Source: Mortierella alpina
Taxonomy: Eukaryota; Mortierellomycota; Mortierellomycetes; Mortierellales; Mortierellaceae
Reading direction: 5' to 3'
Length of the DNA stretch: 64,000 nt
NCBI GenBank assembly: GCA_029449245.1
Contig: JANATF010000004.1
Coordinates: 1,860,001 to 1,924,000 of the forward strand
In this document: piece after piece, positions 32,503 through 46,155 of the stretch
Position numbering within the stretch: the stretch's first letter is position 1
Layout: each line of letters begins with the position of its first letter
The notes under the pieces: generated by a model
Databases searched by the model: none
What the model was told of the DNA's origin: nothing
Seen by the model: the letters and a program-made list of their open reading frames with translations, nothing else
Position numbers and translations under genes: made by a program

Positions 32503-33753
32503 ATGGCTCCAAGCGACGATTGCATCCTCATCATCGGCGCTGGACTGGGTGGCCTAGCCCTGGCGCAGGGTCTCAAGAAAGCCGGTATCTCGTTCCAAGT
32601 TTTTGAACGTGACATCTCTGCGGATTTCAGACCCCAAGGATACCGTGTGCGCGTCAATCCCTTTGGTGGGGCGGCCCTCAAGGAGACCCTCGACGATCGA
32701 CTGTTCGACCTCTTTGAAAAGACTTGCGCTGAGATACGAATGGGTATGACGGGCATGAACGCAACCAATGCCACGGTGACGCGAACAGGAGCCGATCCTG
32801 CTACGCTACTGGGAAAGCCTCTCAGAGCTGGACCTGAAGCTAGACCCCCTGGCAATGGACCGTCCTACGGCCCCTACACCGCAGATCGAAAAACGTTCAG
32901 AGACTTGCTATTACTAGGATTGGAGAGCCATGTCGAGTTTGGAAAGACCTTTGAGCGCTATGAAATTGAGAGCGATCATCGGATCACAGCCTATTTCAAA
33001 GACGGAACTCGTGCCACAGGACGACTTTTGGTGGGCGCGGATGGGATTCGATCCGCTGTACGGAGACAGAGGGTTCCTGAGCTGGAGCTCGTCGACACAA
33101 CTGGTCGTGTTATCTATGGAAAGACACCCATCACCCCAGAATTGAACGACATCTTCCCTGCGGAGGCCATGCAGAACATCACGGCCATTAAAGACGAAAG
33201 GCCAGTGACAGTTTTCTTGGAACCTGTCCGATGGAAGACCAATGTTGAAAATGAATCCGGAGGGAAGCTTTCCAACACGACTGATTACATCTACTGGGTC
33301 TTGGGTGGTCGCAAAGAGTTTTTCGGCGTGGATGACGACGACCTTTGCAAGATGACTGGCTTGGATGCTGCGGCTCATTCGCTTGCCCTCACCAAAGATT
33401 GGGATCCCAAGATCCGTGCTCTTTTTGAGTTTCAGTCTCAAGAGCAAGCCTCGGCGTTGCGTTTGTCAGCCACAGGACCCAATGTTAGGAGCTGGGAGCC
33501 TTCATCATTGGTCACGTTTTTGGGGGATGCGATCCATCCCATGCCGCCCACAGGCGGAGCAGGTGCCAACACGGCTCTTCGCGACGCTTCCAGTTTGTTG
33601 AAGGCAATCAAGAAAGGGGTTTCTAAGGAGTCGATCGAGGAGTACGAGAATGAACTCAGGATGTACGCCCGTGAGGCGATCGTGGGAAGTTTTCATGGTG
33701 GCAAGGGACTGTTCAACTTGCCAGCTTATGAAGACTGTAAGAAACTCAAGTAG
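32503..33753 (+). CDS. FAD-dependent monooxygenase (group A flavoprotein)
   Basis: The gene is intronless and encodes 416 residues. CILIIGAGLGGLALAQGL (glycines 12, 14 and 17) is the dinucleotide-binding motif of the N-terminal Rossmann fold, and the ribose-binding acid is in FERD. GADGIRSAVR matches the DG motif that contacts FAD and NADPH. FLGDAIHPMPPTGGAGANTA is the GD motif that binds the FAD ribityl chain. All three key motifs of UbiH/PHBH-type hydroxylases are intact, so the enzyme is probably active on an aromatic or polyketide-like substrate. No secretion signal is seen. Lack of introns, unlike most genes in the window, could mean horizontal acquisition, but small intronless genes are common. 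It sits in the mobile-element-rich island beside a second, broken flavoenzyme. Confidence 0.9.
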   Translation: MAPSDDCILIIGAGLGGLALAQGLKKAGISFQVFERDISADFRPQGYRVRVNPFGGAALKETLDDRLFDLFEKTCAEIRMGMTGMNATNATVTRTGADPATLLGKPLRAGPEARPPGNGPSYGPYTADRKTFRDLLLLGLESHVEFGKTFERYEIESDHRITAYFKDGTRATGRLLVGADGIRSAVRRQRVPELELVDTTGRVIYGKTPITPELNDIFPAEAMQNITAIKDERPVTVFLEPVRWKTNVENESGGKLSNTTDYIYWVLGGRKEFFGVDDDDLCKMTGLDAAAHSLALTKDWDPKIRALFEFQSQEQASALRLSATGPNVRSWEPSSLVTFLGDAIHPMPPTGGAGANTALRDASSLLKAIKKGVSKESIEEYENELRMYAREAIVGSFHGGKGLFNLPAYEDCKKLK

Positions 33754-33924
33754 CGAAGCGGCTGGTTTGTTATCGACCGAACGAAATATATTAAAAGATC
33801 CCACGGAATTGGGGATCCCCTCCGTCTACAATATCTCCAACATAGGGTGTTCTGTGTCAGTTGAAGATTGCTCTTACTTGGATGGATTTTCTCACTCTTC
33901 CTCTCCAAGGAAACGACGCCTCCG
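33754..33924. other. Short 3' flank of the FAD monooxygenase
   Basis: Nothing is recognised between the monooxygenase stop and the 28S-like fragment. Confidence 0.5.
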
Positions 33925-33959
33925 CTGGCTTGTGGTAGCCAAGCGTTCATAGCGACGTT

Positions 33960-33995
<36 letters not shown>

Positions 33996-34092
33996 ACTGA
34001 AGCAGAATTCAGTAAGCGTTGGATTATTCACATACAAATATGGAGCGTGAGCTGGGCTTAGACAGTCGTGAGACAGGTTAGTTTTACCCTAG
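33925..34092 (+). rRNA. 28S rRNA fragment 1 (partial, non-functional)
   Basis: The stretch starting CTGGCTTGTGGTAGCCAAG and running through TTGATCCTTCGATGTCGG, GAAGCAGAATTCAGTAAG and GAGACAGGTTAGTTTTACCC is the 3' domain of large-subunit rRNA. About 168 bp are present, with a small divergence where the normal CACCCACTAATAGGG is altered. It begins at nearly the same 28S position as the longer fragment at 36476. It is a fragment, not an rRNA gene. Confidence 0.88.
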
Positions 34093-34554
34093 TTAGTGTA
34101 ACAAGGGACCTGAGCTGAGAATTGAGAAGGCACCGTCATTCATTAAGTTGTTAGTTCCAATGGCATAGAGTCGCTGTGCAGAGGTACTGGGAATTATTAA
34201 GAGATTAATTATCGCCACATTACCCTCACCAAGCAGGGTGAGTCTACATCTACACGTGCAAGCCCTTCATGGGCATTTCTAAATAGCTCGTCGACATGGT
34301 TGTGTGAATCGCTTGGATTTTTCTCATCTACAGTATACAGTTCTCCCCCAGTTTGCGCTTATCACAGTCCGAGCAACGACGGAGCGTTATGGGAAATAAG
34401 GACAGGTTGGAACATGGTTAGGACAGAACTGAACTACCAGTATTTGACCATTGCTATACCAATTTTCCCGTAAAAAAGGGGTACATATTAAGCAGAATAA
34501 AAGAGCACCACATAGCAAGCATATAGGCGCTCTTCACCTCTTCTCTATCACACC
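34093..34554. other. Intergenic region before the FAD-linked oxidase pseudogene
   Basis: No coding region was seen. This is the probable former promoter of the oxidase-like gene. Confidence 0.5.
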
Positions 34555-36337
34555 ATGCACGCATCATTACTACGATTACTGACTCTAGCCAGTGCGCTGT
34601 TTGGTGCCATTGCATATGCGACAGTTAGTGACACCCTACTCCCATACGGTCGCACCTGCAGATGTTTACCCTCACAGGTCTGCTGGCCCAGCTCTGAAGT
34701 ATGGTCGGCCTTCAACCAGACTCTTGAAGGCCGATTGATTGCCACGCGTCCTGCAACTTACGAGTGCCATGATCCCCACTACAATGGCGCTGCATGTCAG
34801 GAGGTTCGACAAGGTTACTTTCACGACGTATGGCGAACAGCCCACCCTGCTGCTGTCCAGAATCCCAACTGGGAGGCAATTGATGGGAAAGGCTGCCAGG
34901 GCTTCAGCAGATCAGAGCCATGTTTTCAGGGAGCAGTTCCGCTTTATACTGTCATGCCACAAACGCTGAACATATTCAGAAGACGATTAAGTTCGCTGCG
35001 AAGCACAACATCCGACTTGTGGTCAAGAACTCAGGACATGACTTTCTTGGACGCAGTACCGGAGCTTCGTCGCTTAGTCTGTGGGTCTTTTACAGCAAGG
35101 ACATTACATACGACGACAACTTTGTCGCGGATGGTCTAACAATGGAACCGATGGAGCTGGAGCCGTAATCTTGGGGTCGGGTGTTGCGTGGGGCGAAGCG
35201 TACAAGGCCACCGATGAGAAAAACGTCGTTATTGTCGGCGGAGAGAGCCCAACTGTTGGAACTAGTGGAGGCTATTGTCAAGGTGGCGGTTATGGTCGTT
35301 TGTCGCGCCTGTATGGGCTTTGCGCAGACAACGTTCTCCAGTACAAGGTTGTAACCGCAGATGGGGATTTTAAGACAGCCAACGCTTACAAGAACCAGGA
35401 CCTTTTCTGGGCGCTTCGTGGAGGAGGAGGAGGTACCTTTGGTGTAGTCGTAGAAGCCGTCTACCGCACCCACCCTGCCCCTGACGGCATTAATTTGGCT
35501 ACCATTCAAATTTTCCTTAACGGAGAAGAGACACGTCGCAAAGTTACCAGTATCTGGCTCTCTCATCAAGTCAAACTGTCCGAGGATGGCTGGTCTGGCA
35601 TGACCCTTATCAAAGACGCCAGTATAACTATTTGGTTCATACTACCGAATAAGAGTTGGGGCTTCGCTACCAGCAGTATGTCTTCCTTCGTGAAGGACGC
35701 CTTGCAAAATGGAGGATTGATCATACCAGCTCCAATCATTCAATTCCCATCCTTCTGGTCGCTCGTTACGTCGACTATCGCAAGCCCTATAGCCCACTTA
35801 ATTCAGAATGACGCTGGTGTGAACATGATCCTCGGCTCACGACTTATCCCTCGACCAAGTCTTGAAACTCCTGATCGTGTTCAACAGCTAGCCACAAGTT
35901 TAATTGGGTTTCAGAACAATAATACTGGTTCTCAGGACCATTCATCTCTCATCCTCATTCAGTCAGTGGCAGGAGGAGCTGTAGCAAACGGATCCAGTAT
36001 TGACAATTCAGTCAATCCGGCTTGGCGCGAGGCTCTGGTGGAGGTCGTCCTTATCGCAAGATGGGAGAAAGACCTTTCCTTTGCGAGACAACAGTACATC
36101 GCACGTCAATTAACAGCATCAACTCAGCTTCTGCGCCAAGCTACGCCAGGTTCAGGCGCCTACTTCAACGAAGCGGACTACAATGAGCCCAACTGGCAGT
36201 CCAGCCTTTTCGGAAGCAACTACCCACGCCTCAAAAGCATCAAAGATATGGTCGATCCCGTAGGGCTTTTTGCATGCCACCACTGTGTAGGTAGCGAGGA
36301 CTGGACAGAAGACCTTAACTGTCCTCGACTTCAGTAG
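34555..36337 (+). pseudogene. Secreted FAD-linked oxidase (berberine-bridge/BBE type), two frameshifts
   Basis: A signal peptide (MHASLLRLLTLASALFGAIA) opens a frame with CQGFSRSEPCFQGAVPLYTV, the start of the PCMH-type FAD domain. Homology then continues in another frame (ATNAEHIQKTIKFAAKHNIR and VVKNSGHDFLGRSTG) and after about 35125 in a third (GTDGAGAVILGSGVAWGEAY, FGVVVEAVYRTHP). Each change looks like one missing base: near 34951 between YTV and ATN, and near 35128 within the DGSNNGT-like region. The C-terminus has the BBE end (NYPRLKSIKDMVDPVGLFAC). The family oxidises sugars or alkaloid-like substrates. Without the two shifts the length, about 590 residues, would fit, so the gene is recently broken or the assembly contains two errors. 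Confidence 0.85.
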
Positions 36338-36475
36338 TATACCGCACTCAATATATTCAAGCAGAGCACGACGCGCTGTTAAAGCAAAAACGCTTTATTA
36401 GAGCGTAATAATTTTCTTCACCTAACTTATTTGATTCTTCGCTGTGTCTTCTCTGGATCACAGAGTTTCGCTTTG

Positions 36476-36588
36476 CGGCAGCCAAGCGTTCATAGCGACG
36501 TTGCTTTTTGATCCTTCGATGTCGGGTCTTCCTATCATACTGAAGCAGAATTCAGTATTAATAAGCGTTGGATTATTCACCCACTAAT

Positions 36589-36643
<55 letters not shown>

Positions 36644-37045
36644 ATGAAATGTTGTTGCAATAGTAATCGAGCTTAGCACGAGAGGAACCGTTCATTCGGA
36701 TAATTGGTATTTGGGCCTGCTTGAGCAAGCAATGGCCCGAAGCTATCATCCGTTGGATTATGGCTGAACGCCTCCAAGTCAGAATCCGTGCTAGAACGCG
36801 ACGATTACCGCCTTTCGATTTTTAGTTGAACACGAATAGGGCCTCGGCCCCTGTGTCATATCATGTGGGATGGTGTTGTAGAGTGGAAAGACTTTATGAT
36901 GCCCCTGCCCCTGCTAATGTTAATTTCAAATATTGAAAGGGATAAATCCATTGCAGACGACTTTTAAGCAACGGTGTAATGTAAGCAGTAGAGACGCTCT
37001 GTTGCGTCGATCTGCTAAGATTAAGCACTTTGTTGGGTGGTTGGT
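36476..37045 (+). rRNA. 28S rRNA fragment 2, 3' end, about 570 bp
   Basis: The stretch begins GCGGCAGCCAAGCGTTC and carries the conserved 3' third of domain V onward, including CACCCACTAATAGGGAACGT, the loop AGCACGAGAGGAACCG and the terminal GATCTGCTAAGATTAAGCAC. The sarcin-ricin loop normally reads AGTACGAGAGGAACC; here T is C at about 36677. That change, plus scattered others, argues that the copy is not functional. It stops at the natural 28S 3' end. It lies 140 bp after the oxidase pseudogene. Confidence 0.93.
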
Positions 37046-37654
37046 TACTGTTTAACTACTGCATTATTGGTCCACGCATGTTGCAGCGTTATCGATGCAC
37101 TTGCAAATCTGACTGCTCTGGCATACCGCAATGGGAACTGCACCGTATTGGCCAGATCACATGACAATAGTAGCTAGACAGAGCCCCAGGGACCGAACCT
37201 ATTTAGATTCCGGTTCCTGGCGAATAAACAGATCCCTCTCTTGTTTCGTTACTTCAATTCCGGTATATTTTCCAGGAACCCAAACATTCCGATGATCGCA
37301 CATGTATGTGGAACTGGAGTTCCACTTGCTGCATGCAGCATGGAGCATGTAGCCGGGTTTTGGGCTTCCAGCATCAGTTTTTTCGTTCTCCTGGTATGTT
37401 GGAGATGGGTTCACTCATTACGGCAGTTGCAAACAGTCTTATCAAAAAGAATCTGGAAAAGCATACTTGGAGACTGATAAAAAAGGTTCTTGAGAACAGG
37501 GAGACGCTTCCCTAGATGAGTTTTTTTATTTTTTTATTTTTTTTATTTTAGAAGTGGAAGGGATGTGGTGTATTCCAAAAGGGAAGAGGGACTATTTGTG
37601 ATGAGGCGTTGCTATTGCAGTAAGTCAAAATCTTGTGGATCAGATATGGTGGTA
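37046..37654. other. Intergenic region, no gene seen
   Basis: No gene was recognised. A T-tract lies at about 37520-37550. A minus-strand frame at 37199-37414 is short and unlike known proteins. Confidence 0.5.
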
Positions 37655-37664
37655 AAATGGGATC

Positions 37665-38094
37665 TCAAGCGCGCAGTTGGGGATCGAACACACACTTGAT
37701 GTTTCTGCATTTATTTCTACTGCTGCACTCGGCATGAGTGAAGCACATAGGATCTGCATTGTTGCAACTGAAACTCGCAATGGTAGTGCAGTCATTGCAG
37801 GCTCCTCTGGATGTTGCATTTTCGCATTCTTTTTCAGCTTTGCCAAGACAATCCGGCTTTGCCAAGACAATCCGGCTTTGCCAAGACAATCCGGCTTTGC
37901 CAAGACAATCCGGCTTTGCCAAGACAATCCGGCTTTGCCAAGACAATCCGAGCATTGGCTCTGTTCACCCTTGCAGTCTTTGTAGTAGTGCATGAGGTTG
38001 TCAGGGCAGGACTGTTCATCTTTGTCATGTCGTTTCACTGTTATTGCTTCGGCTAATGACACCACAAGTACAATAGTAGTAGGCGGCGGTTCAT
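37665..38094 (-). pseudogene. Cys-rich secreted-protein locus disrupted by a 19-bp tandem repeat
   Basis: Three minus-strand pieces look like one secreted Cys-rich protein, each in a different frame. The first (from ATG 38094) reads MNRRLLLLYL, a signal-peptide start, and then meets a stop; the next frame continues VVSLAEAITVKRHDKDEQS and reaches YKDCKGEQSQC. After the repeat the Cys pattern continues in the third frame as ECENATSRGACNDC and CRNIKCVFDPQLRA before a stop at 37665. The repeat has about six copies of 19 bp; since 19 leaves a remainder of one, seven copies or four would put the two Cys-rich parts in one frame. Introns could also explain the changes, but no fitting splice pair was found. 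Confidence 0.5.
37840..37950. repeat. 19-bp tandem repeat (about 5.9 copies)
   Basis: The unit TTGCCAAGACAATCCGGCT starts at 37840 and repeats every 19 bp with essentially perfect copies, ending mid-unit at about 37950. All three frames through it stay open on both strands. The near identity of copies suggests recent expansion. Confidence 0.95.
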
Positions 38095-38389
38095 CTTTGC
38101 AATTTTCTCTGTTGTAAGTTAGTGAGAAGTAGCAGGCAAATTACCAAGAATGAATGAGAACAAGAGACGGATCTTTAATGACAGGCTCCAGGGTGCCTTA
38201 AATAGTGGCGGGTCCCTGGTGGCTGAGTGCTCTGCTAGCTATCGGACTGCACATACTATGTTAAGGGTCAATATACAACAGTTAGCGAGTTCTATGGAAG
38301 GACTAGATCCTTCTTGGATATTTTTTTATTGTGAAGTGTGAATCACTAGACCGCAGTACACTTCGGCGAGTTACACGAGAACTCTGATA

Positions 38390-38638
38390 CTAGCAGGACG
38401 CGGTGCTGTCGTAATCTTTGCAGCATTGTTTGAACTTTCCGAGGTTTCCCGTCTTCATGCCTTCGCAGACCCCTGAATCATTATTGAAATCGGTCACGCA
38501 ACAGGTTTCGGTTTCGCTAGAATCGTTACCGTTACATACACAAGCGTAGCAGTAACGGCTTCCGTTTTCGCAGTCCCTCGCCGCCAATGCAATGCTGGCA
38601 AGTAGGGCGAACAAATAGATCATAGCGAAGTTACGCAT
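38390..38638 (-). CDS. Small secreted Cys-rich protein (10 cysteines)
   Basis: The frame encodes 82 residues from an ATG at 38638. Residues 1-20 (MRNFAMIYLFALLASIALAA) form a signal peptide. The mature 62 residues have ten cysteines (23, 30, 33, 35, 46, 47, 58, 72, 73, 82) in a C-C-C-C-CC-C-CC-C order that includes two CC pairs. No known family was recognised. The neighbouring disrupted locus at 37665-38094 also codes for a Cys-rich secreted protein on the same strand, so the two may be diverged tandem relatives, although their sequences do not align clearly by eye. An effector or toxin-like role is speculation. Confidence 0.65.
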   Translation of the reverse strand: MRNFAMIYLFALLASIALAARDCENGSRYCYACVCNGNDSSETETCCVTDFNNDSGVCEGMKTGNLGKFKQCCKDYDSTASC

Positions 38639-38944
38639 TTTCTACAATCGAGAGCAAAGTGGAGAAAGTTAGATCCTCCTTGGAGCACATAGCAAATTTG
38701 GTTAAATTTAAAAAGGTTAGCTACTCTTTAAATTCACACTGAGAGCGTCTTTTCCTCATTATGTACTTGAATCTGGTCAGATGCGTGAGTGATTTGTACC
38801 GACCTTGTGAGCGTTGCCGTGAGAAATAAAGTAAGTAGTTGTGGAGCTGTTGTGAGAGTTTTAACAGGAGTTCGTTGGTTTGGCAGCTCTTTCGATGGGT
38901 GCAACTTCCTCTTATATACATGTATCCTACTGTTTCGTTCTCTG
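38639..38944. other. Upstream region of the small Cys-rich gene
   Basis: No gene was recognised in this stretch. Confidence 0.5.
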
Positions 38945-39184
38945 CTCTTGATCCCTTTTCTTCTTATTCTCTACTCTTGCTCCTTTTTCTCGTTCTCTAT
39001 TCTTGATCCCTTTTCTTCTCTTGATCCCTTTTCTTCTCTTGATCCCTTTTCTTCTCATTCTCTATTCTTTGATCCCTTTTCTTCTCATTCTCTATTCTTG
39101 ATCCCTTTTCTTCTCCTCTATTCTTGATCCCTTTTCTTCTCATTCTCTATTCTTGATCCCTTTTCTTCTCATTCTCTATTCTTG
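38945..39184. repeat. Pyrimidine-rich minisatellite, 29-bp and 18-bp units
   Basis: The plus strand is almost pure T/C and made of TTGATCCCTTTTCTTCTC (18 bp), alone or extended by ATTCTCTATTC to 29 bp. Units alternate imperfectly. It may form triplex DNA, and it could act as a promoter element or simply be a replication-slippage product. Confidence 0.9.
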
Positions 39185-39239
39185 AACCGTCAAAGTCATT
39201 ATCAGGTATGAAACAAAGAATGTTTACACTGGATAATTT

Positions 39240-39310
39240 CAAATTCATTTGTACAGTAGAGACGCTCTGCTGCGTCGATCTGCTGAGATTAAGCACTATG
39301 TTGCACAGAT
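39240..39310 (+). rRNA. 28S rRNA fragment 3 (last ~60 bp)
   Basis: CAGTAGAGACGCTCTGCTGC through GATCTGCTGAGATTAAGCAC and TATGTTGCACAGATTTC is the very end of 28S rRNA. It is closer to the expected sequence than the same part of fragment 2. Homology upstream of about 39250 is weak. Confidence 0.85.
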
Positions 39311-40032
39311 TTCAAAAGAATGTACCGTAATATAGCGAGCCATCTCTAATGGGTGTGTACTCTGGTTTGTGACATCGAGTGTGTACGCAGCTTCTTGAAT
39401 GATAGAGGGGCTGAGTGCGTGCTTCTGACTGCGTGTCTCTGGGTGCGTACACAGTTTTCACAGCATTCAGAGTAGCGCTGCGGTGTAGGACACAATAGCG
39501 AACGCAATTGCAATGTAGTTAGATTAAGCTAGCACCAGCTACTTTGGGGGTAAAGGGTAGCCAAAATTCCATCCCTCCGAGGCTTGGGATCTTACACGGT
39601 GCACTGGACGCTGCAAACGCTGCAAAACGACCGTGTTACATGTCTACTTGCTGTTGCGGACTAAAAAATCGCTCGAAGCAATATGCCGGGCAGACAAACC
39701 TTATGAGGCATCAAGATCCTGTTCGTTACAAGATCGTCGAGCGACTATCCAGCATCATCGATCCACAACCTCTATTCGTCAGAAGTTGCCACCATCGCGA
39801 TCGAAGCGAGTCAAAGGTGGGACGATTTGATCAGAGTAAGCGGCGAGTGCGCACGGACCTTTCAAGCGCGTCGACCATGCCGTGGTTTCACAGACAAGAA
39901 TGTTTGACTCGCATCTCAAAACTCATCCCACTTTCCAGTACAGATACAAGTGCTGCACCTTTCCCAAAACCACCACGGATGTTTTTAGATATCTTTAACG
40001 GATACCTCGACTCTAATTTACGTCTAATCTCG
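39311..40032. other. Region downstream of the 28S fragment, no gene seen
   Basis: An open plus-strand frame at 39544-40086 has no recognisable family and overlaps the 3' end of the IleRS gene; it is probably chance. Confidence 0.5.
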
Positions 40033-43747
<3,715 letters not shown>

Positions 43748-44214
43748 TGTGTTTGCTGCGATAGAAAGAAGGCGAGCGTGGAAGGGGTGTCGAAAGGCTT
43801 GGTGTTACAGAGAGCAGAACAGAGAGGAAAGGTTGCTCGTTCCGAGAGACTGATCAGTTTTCTTTGAGCAAATGCGGAGGAATGAGGCGAGTAATGATCC
43901 TGCTCTTGCTCCTGAGTGCTCCCTGCTGCTGCTGATGTCCAGTCGGAGTGAGGGCTGCAGATGGCACAATGGGTCGACGAGGTCAAAGAGAGTTGAGCAA
44001 TTGCAAGTCGCCGGAAGCACAACCAGGCACGCACGAAGTCCCAAAAGTGACTGTCCAGTGATCTTGTTTATCGGTGTGCATATGCTCACGCACAATTTAT
44101 TTGACCAGGGCCATCGTGCGGCTCAATACTGAACCGGACGTAAATCGAAGGCACCTCCTACACAGCATCTTCTACAGAACTCGTTTGCGCATTGAGAGAC
44201 ATCGTATCAACACT
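43748..44214. other. Intergenic region between IleRS and V-ATPase c genes
   Basis: No gene was recognised; this is the promoter of the IleRS gene and the 3' flank of the V-ATPase c gene, both on the minus strand. Confidence 0.6.
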
Positions 44215-45781
44215 CTAGCATTCTCCGCCTGCTGCCTTGGTGTTGAGAATCAAGGCAACAATCAGACCGTACAGGGCCAAGACTTCGGCGAAAATAAGCA
44301 CAAGAATCTAAAATTGCCAAACAATCCATGGGTTGGGGTCAATAACGCTGCTGCCTTTTTTTCTGATCTGGGCATTTGAACTCAAAACAACCGCTTTTTC
44401 GCAATTGATAATAGCGCAGGTACTGCTGCATGTTGCCGTGATAGCTTACCATTCCTGTGAAGAGTCTGGGCTGCTGAGCAGAGGCACGCACACCAGCATC
44501 ACCGACAATTCCGACAGCGAAACCAGCAGCCATACCAGCAAGACCAACACTCAGTCCAGCACCCAATTGAATGAAGCCAGCGTACAAGGTCATTTGCTGA
44601 TTAACTATGGGGTAGAAAAATAACAAGACGAGAGCATGAGTACGGGATCATTATCTGCAACAAAACAAAGGATGCCAAGGGCACTAAGTAATAGCCAACA
44701 AGCGTGTTTCTTTTGAAAAACAATGAAGCGACTTACATCCGTTTCCGATCAAGACAGCCACGACGAGTCCGTAAATACCAATAATACCAGCCATAATAAT
44801 GGGGATAACACCCTTCATGATGAGGTCAGGACGGAGGACACCCATGGAGGTGAGACCGACACCAGCCTTGGCGGTACCATAGGCAGCACCGAGGCCTAAG
44901 AAAGTTACAGAAGAAGTATAAAGACGTTGACGGTTAGAGCACAGGGCCAGTAAGTAACGTATATTTTCATGAGCCTGCCAATGGATGCAGCGATGACGAT
45001 GCGACCGTCTGCCCCGTTGATCATCTTGCTGTCTGAGTTTGCCCGCTGTGCTTCAGTGTTGGGTGGTCATATTTGCCCCTATTTCTATCTTTTCTGTCGT
45101 TCTGACGATTCCTGTTTGTGTGTGTGCCATCGGACTAACTGTCCTTGTGGTCAGCAAGCTTCTGCATCACGTCCATCTGATCACGCGCCAGGCACACATC
45201 CCCTTGTTCCCATGACACAAGTGGGGTGAACAACACTCCCTTTCTACCGCTTTTTTCATTTCCTCAACCTCCAACTGCAGCACCTTGGCTCCCCTCGAAT
45301 TTCATTCCCTCAAATAATGCCTGGGAAGTCATGACGGCATGAGACGACCTCTAACCCCACGCGTAATAAAATCTGAAAGACGCGATCTCAACAAACGCAA
45401 AGACAAAGGCAGAGACGACAAACTTACAGCAGAAGACGATGGCGGCTGTGGCACCCATGACTCCAAAGAATGGAGCATAGACGGGGCTATGTATTTAAAA
45501 GGGTGGAGGAGTCATGTTCAACCAAGATAGCAAGGGGTTGGTTAGCAGCAGCTTTGAGGAAGAGAGACTTTTGTGAACGGCGATAGGATAGCTGCCCAGG
45601 GGCAGCAGCAGAGAAGGTGCGATTTCTGGCGAGCGTCCCTCTTCAGTGCCAGGATATTGCACCAAGTGCACCAAGCCCGTTCTGAAACTCTCGCCAACTC
45701 GTCCCTGTCGACTCCTGAATCATACGACTCGTATACGTGGTGCCAAGATGATTATTACCAGAATTCAGTGGCGACGGGCAT
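44215..45781 (-). CDS. VMA3: V-ATPase 16-kDa proteolipid subunit c
   Basis: The gene is complement(44215..44307, 44450..44604, 44737..44895, 45428..45486, 45759..45781), 162 residues. It starts [19 protein letters not shown], very close to fungal subunit c. Four membrane helices follow: [60 protein letters not shown] and the last helix [20 protein letters not shown] with the proton-carrying glutamate in FAEVLALYG. The rotor ring of V-ATPase contains this subunit and acidifies vacuoles and Golgi. The first exon has only 23 bp and the third intron is long (532 bp); it includes sequence with no open frame. VMA11 (c') is the alternative, but the N-terminus favours VMA3. Confidence 0.93.
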
Positions 45782-46155
45782 GATGAATTATTATGTGTTC
45801 AGGAAGGAAGATGCGCGTAGTGTGTGTGTGTGCTGCGTTGTAGTGTGTGTTAGCGTACGTCTGGGTTCCTGTGCTGAACAAAGAAGGGTGGATGTGATGC
45901 AGAGAAGGGTGTGAGAGTGATTAGAAAAGAAAAAAACGAGAGCGCGGCACGCTGCTTCCCCTTCTCGTCACGTTCAATGGGTCACCCTCGTCCAACCCAT
46001 CGACGTCATTGCATTTGCACGCAGCATTGGCGATTATTCATACCCCCCTATTTCTCCAAATTTGGGGGCAACTTGAAAGCAGGCCAAAACAAAAAAGAGC
46101 GAGAAGGCACGCACACTCTTTCTTTCGACCAGCTCGATAACACCTTCACGCCACT
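45782..46155. promoter_or_regulatory. Divergent promoter between V-ATPase c and mtSSB
   Basis: The 374-bp stretch separates two divergently transcribed genes. GTGTGTGT-type and purine-rich segments are present. No TATA box was placed. Confidence 0.4.

Noticed and set aside
36476-37045. A complete rRNA gene or rDNA unit
   Set aside because: Only the 3' part of 28S is present; no 18S, 5.8S or spacers and the sarcin-ricin loop is altered.
37677-38056. Plus-strand frames through the 19-bp repeat
   Set aside because: The repeat is open in all six frames; only the minus strand has a signal peptide-like start and a Cys pattern.
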